Made by a program: the position numbers and the translations under genes. From Microbulbifer thermotolerans (GTDB lineage: Bacteria; Pseudomonadota; Gammaproteobacteria; Pseudomonadales; Cellvibrionaceae): a stretch of 64,000 nucleotides of DNA. The notes below the pieces were generated by a model. That model worked only from the letters and a program-made list of their open reading frames with translations, did no database searches and was not told the DNA's origin. The stretch spans positions 310,001 through 374,000 of the forward strand of contig NZ_FOKT01000005.1 in assembly GCF_900112305.1 (NCBI RefSeq), written 5' to 3'. This document shows positions 1-7,634 of the stretch, piece by piece (positions within the stretch are counted from its first letter, which is position 1; every line of letters starts with the position of its first letter).

Positions 1-403
1 TCTCTATATTTGAGTATTCAAATCCGAATTGTGATGAGATTAGTTCAAAGCTATTTTTTTTGAACGGTAGTTGTTCTATTTCAACATTAGGATGAAAGGT
101 TATTTCTGATAATATTTGGGTTAATTTTGGGTTTTTATTTGTCTTTTGGGGCGATATGCTGGCTAGATCTGCTGCGTGCACATCTACTTGTTTTTCTTGT
201 TTTCTTGCTTCATCAGCGATGATAATTGCTATGGCGCCATTACCTGAAGCTATATCTAGTACCCTAGAATTGTCATCTAGTGATTTTGCTGTTTCTCTCC
301 AAAATTCTTCTATAGCGCCCTTATAGCTATTAGGGAGCTCTTTGGCGAATGAAGTCGGGAAACCTTGCTGCCAAAATTGAGACCATGAGGTGTTGGAATT
401 CAT
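1..403 (-). CDS. class I SAM-dependent methyltransferase (partial, 5' part)
   Basis: The reading frame starts at an ATG (complement of 401-403) and runs off the left edge, so only about 134 N-terminal residues are visible. Residues ~43-55 contain VLDIASGNGAIA, the glycine-rich SAM-binding motif I of class I methyltransferases; the W and F-rich N-terminus (SWSQFWQQGFP) is typical of small-molecule methyltransferases. Substrate cannot be told. The Shine-Dalgarno GGAGG lies 8 nt before the ATG but inside the stem of the hairpin that also terminates the upstream receptor gene, so its translation may be limited by that fold. The gene is A+T-rich like the two receptors beside it. Confidence 0.75.
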   Translation of the reverse strand, partial: MNSNTSWSQFWQQGFPTSFAKELPNSYKGAIEEFWRETAKSLDDNSRVLDIASGNGAIAIIIADEARKQEKQVDVHAADLASISPQKTNKNPKLTQILSEITFHPNVEIEQLPFKKNSFELISSQFGFEYSNIE

Positions 404-406
404 AGA

Positions 407-430
407 AAAGGCCTCCATATAGGAGGCCTT
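407..430 (-). terminator. hairpin terminator of receptor gene, overlapping a ribosome-binding site
   Basis: The arms 408-416 and 422-430 are perfectly complementary (AAGGCCTCC / GGAGGCCTT) with a 5-nt loop, followed on the minus strand by TTTTCT. It lies ~45 nt after the stop codon of the receptor at 474-3101 and reads as a rho-independent terminator. The same arm supplies the GGAGG for the methyltransferase start at 403. Confidence 0.7.
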
Positions 431-473
431 ATCGTGCCAAGTAAAAGTTGAATAATCAACCTAGTTTGACAGC

Positions 474-3101
474 TTATAGGTCGACAGAGTACTCGGCAAA
501 GTAGACTCGACCAAAGTTGTTGTACAAGTCATAGTGATCGCGAGAGAACTCCCCATTCTTATCGAGTACGGGGTCTTCATCAAGCAGGTTGCGTACACCT
601 ACCCGGAAATTATGGTCATTATTGAAGGTATAGTTATACGCAACATTGTGCACCAGCCAGCTATCGAGCTCGCCTTCCGGCTTTAATGGCGGCAGTAGAG
701 AGCCATCTTCATCAATAAGATTCTCTGCTGCATGAGAGCCTGTGTAGGACATATACCAGTCGACACGGTGATTGCCCTGAGTCCAATTTAGCCCCAAGGT
801 TCCTTTCCACTCTGGGTACAGGTTCCAGCCCGCATGGTCTTGTACTTCTGCACCAAAGTAGGCTTGCTGACTGTATTCTATTAGATGGCTGAATAAAACA
901 TTGAAGCCAAATTCGCCAAACTCAGTCGCATAGGAGCCTTTCGCGCTAAAGTCGAGAGTTTGCAGCTCAAAACCTGGACCATTTACCGTGCCTGCACGGA
1001 TCTCATCGATTTGACCGTTACCAAGACGTGTGACGGTATGCGACAAACCGGCCAGCTCTGCAAAAATCATGTCTTGAGCGCCGACTGTTTGGATCACGTT
1101 ATCGACAGACAGATTAAAGTACTCAATGCCTAGGGTGATCATGTCATTTACGTCGTAGATCACGCCGGCAGTGTATGCCTCGGATTCCTCTGCGTCTAAG
1201 TCTGGGTTAGACCCAAAGTAGGTATCGAATTGTTCCTCAATGCAGCTATCAGAGGGGATACCGTTGGCCGCACAGTAGACGTAGTCGGTGGCGTCCTCTG
1301 CGGAGAAGGAGGTCACACCATACAAATCAGATAGAGCGGGCGCTTTGAAGCCTTGTCCCCAGGATGCCTTTAATGTCAGGTTATCCAGTGGGCGATAGTT
1401 GATTCCTACTTTAGGCGATGTTGCGCTGCCGAAATCGGAATAATCGTCGTAGCGTACAGCCAAGTTAACTTCAATGCTATCGGTTACAGGCAGCAAGAAT
1501 TCAGTAAAGATAGCATCCAAGTCGCGACTGCCTTGGGCGCTATTGCCTGCGCTGCCACCAATCCAGCCTGCTTCTGATTGTGCGTCCACTAAGGAAGAGT
1601 ACTCAATTTCCATATGCTCCAGGCCGATATAAGCCGAAGCTGTACCCCCAGGCATTTCCATAAAGTCGATTTGCGATCCCGCAAAAAGTTTGCGAGTGTC
1701 CATCTGCTCATCTGTTACAGTGGTCGCACGCAGGTTGGCGATAGCCTCTTCGCTATCCATGATCAGGTCACCATACCACTCATTGTTAATGGCGAGACCG
1801 CCATAGCTGAGATAGTTGCTGCCGATGCCTGTTGAAACGTATTTTCCGTACTGAGCGTAAACCTCGAGAGAAACAGCGTCGTTGATTTGACCCGTGATAC
1901 CGACGGTACCATCCATCATCAGGTCTTCAATTGTGTTATCTCGCGGTCCTAAGGTATCCCAACGCCATGTTGCGTATGTATCTTCACCTGTGGGGTTGTC
2001 GGGGTGGTTTGCTGGCATTGGGTCAAAGACAGCAGCAGGTGGTGCGTAGCGGCCGAAGGACTCTACGCGAGAGAAGAGAACATCTGTATAGGCTTTCCAG
2101 TTGTCATCGATATTGAATTCTGCACTGGTAAAGCTGTTTGCGCGTTTGAGAGATGCGCGGTTGGCAGAGATGAGGGCGTGTGCATAGCCGCAGACGTTGC
2201 CGCCTTTGTATTGCGCATTAATAAAGCCTTCACCAATGCTCTCACAGTCGGCGCCTTCCCATAATTCTGTAGTAGGATTCCAAGTGCTACCCGGGGCTGC
2301 CCAGGTGTTGTGTACCGGGTCCCAGATAGCGCGAGCGTAACGGCTTACACCTACAGTTTCGGTATCGATATCAATATAACCGTCACCATTCTCATCTGCC
2401 CAGCGGGCGGCAGTGTAGTCACGGTCTGCATCGTAAATTTCGTCACGTGAGTTAAACTCTAGCGCAGATGTTACGGAAACGCGATCGCCGGTGGCTCCGA
2501 AAACAAAACTAACGCTTTCTTCATCCCCACCTTCTTGGGATGGACGTCCAACGCGGGACTTGAATGAAACCCCTTCGAAGTTCTTGCGCATAATCAGGTT
2601 AACAACACCTGCAATAGCGTCAGAACCGTAAGTAGATGAAGCTCCATCTGCAAGGATTTCGATTCGCTCGACGGCATCCATCGGAATCATGTTTAAGTTG
2701 ACGGAACCACCGCCCCCCAGGGATGGAGAGCCTGTCACACGGCGTCCATTAATGAGTACCAAGGTACGATCTGAGCCTGCACCACGCAAGTTTACGGTTG
2801 CGTTCGATTGGGCTGAGCTACCCGAGCGCTCGCTAAATGAGCCTAGAGCATTTAAGGATGTTTCACGAAGCACGTCCGCGACAGACATGTTTCCAGAAAT
2901 ATCGATATCTGAGCGGTCAATGGTGACTGTTTGGCCTGCAGTGTTCAGTGTTTCACGTTTAATGCGTGAGCCGGTAACAACCACCTCTTCTACAAGCGCC
3001 GCATCGTCTTGTGCAAATGCAGGTGTAGTCGGAACCATTATTGCAGCCGCAGTCAGGCCCAAAGCCCCTTTTACAGCTACGGACAGGAGGTTCTTTTTCA
3101 T
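474..3101 (-). CDS. TonB-dependent outer-membrane receptor 1
   Basis: 875 residues. A signal peptide ends near residue 30 (AFA|QDD). A TonB box-like stretch (EEVVVTGSRI, ~37-47) is followed by the plug domain with NLRGAGSDRTLVLINGRR and YGSDAIAGVVNLIMRK, then a 22-strand-type beta-barrel ending in an aromatic/hydrophobic final strand (GRVYFAEYSVDL). It should import an unidentified nutrient, siderophore or oligosaccharide across the outer membrane, driven by TonB-ExbBD. An EF-hand-like loop (DENGDGYIDID) occurs near residue 240. Start: ATG with GAGG 7 nt upstream. Its leader and first ~17 codons are nearly identical to those of receptor 2, showing local duplication, while the mature parts differ strongly. 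Substrate unknown. Confidence 0.93.
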   Translation of the reverse strand: MKKNLLSVAVKGALGLTAAAIMVPTTPAFAQDDAALVEEVVVTGSRIKRETLNTAGQTVTIDRSDIDISGNMSVADVLRETSLNALGSFSERSGSSAQSNATVNLRGAGSDRTLVLINGRRVTGSPSLGGGGSVNLNMIPMDAVERIEILADGASSTYGSDAIAGVVNLIMRKNFEGVSFKSRVGRPSQEGGDEESVSFVFGATGDRVSVTSALEFNSRDEIYDADRDYTAARWADENGDGYIDIDTETVGVSRYARAIWDPVHNTWAAPGSTWNPTTELWEGADCESIGEGFINAQYKGGNVCGYAHALISANRASLKRANSFTSAEFNIDDNWKAYTDVLFSRVESFGRYAPPAAVFDPMPANHPDNPTGEDTYATWRWDTLGPRDNTIEDLMMDGTVGITGQINDAVSLEVYAQYGKYVSTGIGSNYLSYGGLAINNEWYGDLIMDSEEAIANLRATTVTDEQMDTRKLFAGSQIDFMEMPGGTASAYIGLEHMEIEYSSLVDAQSEAGWIGGSAGNSAQGSRDLDAIFTEFLLPVTDSIEVNLAVRYDDYSDFGSATSPKVGINYRPLDNLTLKASWGQGFKAPALSDLYGVTSFSAEDATDYVYCAANGIPSDSCIEEQFDTYFGSNPDLDAEESEAYTAGVIYDVNDMITLGIEYFNLSVDNVIQTVGAQDMIFAELAGLSHTVTRLGNGQIDEIRAGTVNGPGFELQTLDFSAKGSYATEFGEFGFNVLFSHLIEYSQQAYFGAEVQDHAGWNLYPEWKGTLGLNWTQGNHRVDWYMSYTGSHAAENLIDEDGSLLPPLKPEGELDSWLVHNVAYNYTFNNDHNFRVGVRNLLDEDPVLDKNGEFSRDHYDLYNNFGRVYFAEYSVDL

Positions 3102-3272
3102 TGTAAATCCTCTCTTGATCGTTGGATTTAAGTCTTTGCCTTGAATGGCGATAGTTGAAAGCGGCTACCCCCAAGTGGCCGCTTCCCTCCCAACACAGAT
3201 AATGACGACTGGGCGCGGAAGTCCCTCAAAAAAAACACGATTTTTTCTGTTTCTTCGTAATGTCAGGTTTGG
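3051..3272 (-). repeat. duplicated leader/signal-peptide segment, copy 1
   Basis: This stretch covers the first ~50 nt of receptor 1 and ~170 nt upstream. It matches 6288-6510 almost base for base for about 150 nt around the start codon, then with decreasing similarity up to a shared TGTCAGGTTT. It contains a hairpin (3160-3183; AGCGGC / GCCGCT arms) in the predicted 5' untranslated region that is kept in both copies. Confidence 0.85.
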
Positions 3273-3465
3273 GAGGGGTGGGTATGATCAAAAAATAATC
3301 TGATTTTGGTTATAAATTGAACGATCTGTCGCCTCACACCTATTGATGCCTTGACTTTTACTTGGGGCCTTAGTGTCTCGTGTTGCCAGTCGGATTGCCT
3401 GGCTCTCAATTAAAGAGGTGTCACCTTCGTTCAGGTGCCGGGTTTGCAGGTTTCGCCGAGCAAAC

Positions 3466-3490
3466 AAAAATGGGGCCCTTAAGGCCCCAT
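3466..3490 (-). terminator. rho-independent terminator of receptor 2
   Basis: On the minus strand an ATGGGGCC / GGCCCCAT stem (3470-3490) with a 5-nt loop is followed directly by TTTTTG. It stands ~23 nt after the stop codon of the receptor at 3513-6338. The 190 nt between this and the duplicated leader of receptor 1 shows no gene. Confidence 0.85.
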
Positions 3491-3512
3491 CCCTAGCATG
3501 TGCTAGTAAGTT

Positions 3513-6338
3513 TTAGAAGGTGACGGTAAAGCCTGTAAATACACGACGACCGATCACGTCATACATGCCCGGCTCGGTATTGGCGTTAAAGGCGCTATGG
3601 AATCGCGGGGCGTCTTCATCAGTAACGTTGTTGATCCCAAGAGAAAAGTTGATGTTCTGCCATGTGTAACTACCAATAAGGTCGTGATAGATAATATCTT
3701 CGGCAACAGCGTCGTCGGTGATAGAGGCAGGGCGCAGAGCATCAACAGTTTCGTCAATGTAGCGCATATCCCAATCCAGGGTCCAATTATCACCAAAGAT
3801 GCCTACGTTAGTGCTCCAGCGCCACTCAGGGAAAACTTCGAAGCCGTTTGCAGTACCAACCAGCTCACGGCTACCCGCCAGCGGGAACTCGCGTTCATAG
3901 CTTTCTACCAAAGTGCCAGTCCAGCTGAGCGTGTAGCCTTGAATGGGTCCTACACTCAGTTCTCCCTGGTACTTGGCTGCAAAATCGAAGCCGTCGGTGC
4001 GTAGGGTGCCCAAGTTACCAAAGGCACCAGATGCATCGTTGGGATACGGCATATAGCCCAGGGATGGATCGCTACTGTCTACTGGCACATCCAGGTATGG
4101 GTTTCCGCCAATGAACGCAGTGCAGGCGATAGAACTCAAATCTACGGAGTTCATGCACGCCGCATGTAGGTCGTTGATATCCTCAGCACCGATAACATTG
4201 TCGATTTCAATGTTCCAGTAGTCCACACTGAATGACAGGTTTTCCATAAAGGAGGGCGTGTATACAAAGCCCAAGTTGAAGGACTCAGATTCTTCTGGCT
4301 CCAGCGGTTTTTCTGGTGCCGAAGTTTCGTAATAGGATTGCCACGCGAAACCAAGTTCACCCGCATCCGTAGTGTTGATACCCAAAGCCTTACAGTTATC
4401 GTAAGCAACTTGTGAGATATCTCCGGCAGCGAGTCGGCGGTCGGCAAATTCACAGATAGGCTCTACAATTGGGAATCCACCAGATGCCCCTTGGTTTAGC
4501 TCGGAAATATTCGGTGCGCGAAAGCCTGTAGAAATGCCTGCCCTTACCCGCAGGTCATTGATAGGCTGATAGTCCATTCCCACTTTGAATGTGGTGGCTG
4601 ATCCTGCGGATGTGTCGTAATCAGAGTAGCGTGTAGAGGCGTTAAAGCTCAGGTTGTCGAGAACTGGTAGAAAGATTTCTCCGTACACTTCTGAGACGGA
4701 AAAATCACCTTCTTGCGGGTCCCCGGCACCACCGGTTGTGAGACCACCAGATATGAATTCATCAGGAACATAGGATCCCTGTTCGTGACGGTGTTCTAAG
4801 CCCAATGCCCAGCCGGCGGTACCGCCAGGCATGCTGAACATATCACCACTGAAGTTAAGGGCTGCCATTTCCAGGCGGCCTTTATATACATCCTTCAAAG
4901 AGCCTGCAGTTAGATAATCCATTTGCTCTTGAGTGATACTGCGATAGTCACCAAATGGGTTTAGAACCCCGGCTTCCGCACACACAGGATCAGCTGCACA
5001 TGCGTCTGGGTCTACTGCGATAGCCCAGCGATCAAAGCGACCATAATTGGTGGTTTCATCTGTAGTTTGGTTTTCAGCGAATGTATAGCTAAAATCCCAG
5101 TCAACGATGCCACCAAAATCACCTCTGATACCTGCTACCATCCTGTATGTATCCGCAGTCTGAGTAAACAGGCGACCACCGGACTCTTCGAAGCGGCGAT
5201 TAACCCTCACGTCTTGTCCAGATATTCCTAAATCATTTGCAGGGTTATCGCCAAAAGGATTGTATGGGTTGCTTGCAGGTACGAAATCGTTCATTTGCTC
5301 TCCATTGTTAGGAGTTTGAACTGTCGTTACTGCAAAGGAAGCATCAGGAGCCAACCGCTGATGCGAAGTTCGACGAGTATATAAAGCTTCGAAATACCCC
5401 TCTGTTTCATCAGTTATTTCGACATTGCCAATAGCGCCAAACTGCCAGCGTTTGTTCGGAGTGATCAGGGCATTAACAGGCGCATAATTGTATACATCCT
5501 CAGTTGTGAATGGGCGTGCTTTACCAAGCTCTTCGTCGTAAATAAAGGTACCTACACCCGGTACTGTGATTTTACGGCTATTCGAAGAACCAGAACCTAC
5601 CGCTTTAAATGTGCCGTCTTCTTGCAGTTGCGGATATAGAGCCTCTGTAGCCCAGGGACGCTCTGCTTGGTACATCTCATCTTGCTGAGAGTAACTTAAT
5701 GACATCAGCATGTGGCCCCGGTCACTTCCCAGGCCGGCCAGCATAGAGAAGCCACTATTTTGTGCTTGGCCGTCTTCGGTGCCTTGCCCAAAGTTGCCTT
5801 TTAGCTCAAAGCCTTCGAAATCATCTTTTAATACAAAGTTGACAACGCCAGCCAGTGCATCGGATCCGTAAATGGTGGAGGCGCCATCTTTCAACACTTC
5901 TACGCGCTCTATCATGGCTTCCGGTACAGTATTGATGTCTACAGCACCATCGCCATTTACGTCGCCAATGGTACGCCGGCCATTAATCAGTACCAGGGTT
6001 CGGTTAAAACCCAGTCCGCGCATATCGATTTTTTTTTGACCTTGGTCGCTCCCATTGTTTGTGGATGTGCCCATTTGGTAGCCGGTGAAGGCCGGGTCTT
6101 CTTTCAGGAATTCATCAATACTGGCTAAACCAGCTTTATCCAAATCTTCTGAGCCATAAGTGGAAATGGGACTAGAGGAACTAAAGTCGTCTCGGGCTAT
6201 GCGAGAGCCAGTAACAATAACTTCTTCTACTGTTGTCGCATTTTCTTGTGCAATGGTAGGCATAGCGGGAATCAAGACTGCAGCCGCAGTCAGGCCCAAA
6301 GCCCCTTTTACAGCTACGGACAGGAGGTTCTTTTTCAT
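3513..6338 (-). CDS. TonB-dependent outer-membrane receptor 2
   Basis: 941 residues. It shares the first ~20 residues (MKKNLLSVAVKGALGLTAAA) with receptor 1; signal peptidase cleavage is likely after residue 30 (TIA|QEN). TonB box VEEVIVTGSRIARDD, plug with MRGLGFNRTLVLINGRRTIG and IYGSDALAGVVNFVLKDDFEG, then a long barrel ending VFTGFTVTF with the expected C-terminal Phe. A DVNGDGAVDIN calcium-loop-like insert sits in the plug at about residues 125-135. Its length and the YGSDALAGVVN pattern put it with the large nutrient (oligopeptide/carbohydrate-type) receptors of marine gammaproteobacteria; the actual ligand is not known. It has its own terminator, so it is probably a single-gene transcript controlled by the duplicated leader upstream. 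Confidence 0.93.
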   Translation of the reverse strand: MKKNLLSVAVKGALGLTAAAVLIPAMPTIAQENATTVEEVIVTGSRIARDDFSSSSPISTYGSEDLDKAGLASIDEFLKEDPAFTGYQMGTSTNNGSDQGQKKIDMRGLGFNRTLVLINGRRTIGDVNGDGAVDINTVPEAMIERVEVLKDGASTIYGSDALAGVVNFVLKDDFEGFELKGNFGQGTEDGQAQNSGFSMLAGLGSDRGHMLMSLSYSQQDEMYQAERPWATEALYPQLQEDGTFKAVGSGSSNSRKITVPGVGTFIYDEELGKARPFTTEDVYNYAPVNALITPNKRWQFGAIGNVEITDETEGYFEALYTRRTSHQRLAPDASFAVTTVQTPNNGEQMNDFVPASNPYNPFGDNPANDLGISGQDVRVNRRFEESGGRLFTQTADTYRMVAGIRGDFGGIVDWDFSYTFAENQTTDETTNYGRFDRWAIAVDPDACAADPVCAEAGVLNPFGDYRSITQEQMDYLTAGSLKDVYKGRLEMAALNFSGDMFSMPGGTAGWALGLEHRHEQGSYVPDEFISGGLTTGGAGDPQEGDFSVSEVYGEIFLPVLDNLSFNASTRYSDYDTSAGSATTFKVGMDYQPINDLRVRAGISTGFRAPNISELNQGASGGFPIVEPICEFADRRLAAGDISQVAYDNCKALGINTTDAGELGFAWQSYYETSAPEKPLEPEESESFNLGFVYTPSFMENLSFSVDYWNIEIDNVIGAEDINDLHAACMNSVDLSSIACTAFIGGNPYLDVPVDSSDPSLGYMPYPNDASGAFGNLGTLRTDGFDFAAKYQGELSVGPIQGYTLSWTGTLVESYEREFPLAGSRELVGTANGFEVFPEWRWSTNVGIFGDNWTLDWDMRYIDETVDALRPASITDDAVAEDIIYHDLIGSYTWQNINFSLGINNVTDEDAPRFHSAFNANTEPGMYDVIGRRVFTGFTVTF

Positions 6339-6510
6339 TGTAAATCCTCTTTTGATCGTTGGATTTAAGTCTTTGTCATGAATGGCAATAGTTGAAAGCG
6401 GCTACCCCCCAAGTGGCCGCTTCTCTCCCAACAAAGACGAAGACGAATAGGCGAGTATTTCCCTCAAAAGAAGCGCAATTTATTATGTTTTTTCGTATTG
6501 TCAGGTTTTG
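6288..6510 (-). repeat. duplicated leader/signal-peptide segment, copy 2
   Basis: Partner of 3051-3272. It covers the start of receptor 2 and ~170 nt upstream. The conserved hairpin is at 6397-6421. Beyond 6510 the DNA is A+T-rich and no gene is convincing up to the mobile element at 6724. Confidence 0.85.
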
Positions 6511-6723
6511 AATGTTGTTCAGGTAAAAACTAATTTTTCAATTAATAAAAAATGATTGATTTTTTGTGAATGACCTTATATATGGGAGTTATATTATGCA
6601 TGAGAGTTTTGTTATATATGGGTGGTTGTTTGTAAAATATATTTTGCCAATTGGTCGCTTCGTGACTGAATTTTTTAACAGTAAGACCTTGGATCTTGTT
6701 TTTTGTATGTTGTTGCGTGACTG

Positions 6724-6944
6724 CTAAGGAACCTATGATTAATTCATTTCCTGGTGGCAGATGTTCTTCGGGGGCGGATGTGAAGCTCAGGTGATAGAGC
6801 GGATATTTCGAAACCGTCGGATACAAGGAGGTATCCGGCGGAGCTACAGGGAAGTACTCGTGCGTTTTCTAAATATCCGCCCTATTGCCTGAGTGCCCCG
6901 ATAGCTAACATTGTGTTCACGCGAATTAATCAGAGGTTCCCTAA
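6724..6944 (-). mobile_element. MITE-like element, copy A (221 bp)
   Basis: Both ends carry the family's inverted repeat: CTAAGGAACCTATGATTAAT on the left and the complement of TTAGGGAACCTCTGATTAAT on the right. The interior holds the family's hairpin GGATAC...GTATCC and no reading frame of substance. It is in reverse orientation to copies E and F and belongs with E to the subfamily with ATGTTCTTCGGGGGCGGATG. The flanking intervals 6511-6723 and 6945-7148 hold nothing recognisable. Confidence 0.85.
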
Positions 6945-7148
6945 TTTCACTGGGGAAACTAAAACGATTAGCTTTTAGTGCAGACCTATTTGCTATTACC
7001 TTGATCTGCATTGAGGGTTTCCTGTGCCATCTTAGATCTTATTTTGCTTCGTTTTTTCTAATCCGTATCAAGCTTCCTTATGAGGCATGTCCCAGACATC
7101 TCTCCCTTGGGTGCCAGCCAATAGCGGAGACGAAAAACTAACATCTTA

Positions 7149-7178
7149 TCCGGCCCCGCTGTCGCCAGCAGGGCCGGA
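7149..7178 (-). terminator. hairpin downstream of comEA-like gene
   Basis: Arms 7149-7161 and 7166-7178 pair over 13 positions with one mismatch and a TCGC loop, ~11 nt after the stop of the small HhH gene. On the minus strand the T-run follows only after ~13 nt, so termination efficiency is uncertain. Confidence 0.55.
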
Positions 7179-7189
7179 CTCCAGCTAGC

Positions 7190-7480
7190 TTAGAGCCGTA
7201 TTTTGTCGCGATTTTTGTCCAGAGTGGCCTGGCCGATTCCTTTGATTTCCAGCAATTGCTCCAGCGAGGTGAAAGGGCCGTGCTGGTCGCGGAACTGGAT
7301 GATCAGTTCCGCTTTGCTTTGGCCGATGCCGTCCAGTTTTTCAGCGAGTTCCTCTGCCGTGGCGGTATTGATGTTGACGGAGACGACATCATGTTCATCG
7401 GCGGCGAGGGTGGCGGCGGGGGCGCAGAGCAGGTATAGGGCTGCGAAGATGGCGGTGCAGTAGGCACGGATGGTTTTCAT
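7190..7480 (-). CDS. ComEA-family helix-hairpin-helix protein
   Basis: 96 residues from the ATG at 7480, chosen because GGAGG stands 7 nt upstream and because it opens directly with a signal peptide (MKTIRAYC...ATLAADEHD). The mature part is a single ComEA-type DNA-binding domain with tandem helix-hairpin-helix motifs: VNINTATAEELAEKLDGIG and LLEIKGIGQATLDKNR. ComEA homologues bind double-stranded DNA in the periplasm during natural transformation; small gammaproteobacterial versions may do the same or have other roles. It stands alone between a mobile element and receptor 3, with no other competence gene nearby. Confidence 0.85.
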   Translation of the reverse strand: MKTIRAYCTAIFAALYLLCAPAATLAADEHDVVSVNINTATAEELAEKLDGIGQSKAELIIQFRDQHGPFTSLEQLLEIKGIGQATLDKNRDKIRL

Positions 7481-7634
7481 TGTATTTCCTCCCTGTTGGT
7501 TGTTTTGCTTCCGGAACAGTCCCATTTCTCCGGAAGTGAAAACTCTACCAGCTCACCGAGATCTTGAAAGCAGTTTCCGATTACACGTTATTACACGGAG
7601 GAGAGGGCCCCACCCGGAAGGGTGGGGCTGAAGG

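Noticed and set aside
6542-6826. 94-residue minus-strand frame upstream of receptor 2
   Set aside because: Half of it lies in mobile-element copy A, it has no ribosome site and no recognisable feature.
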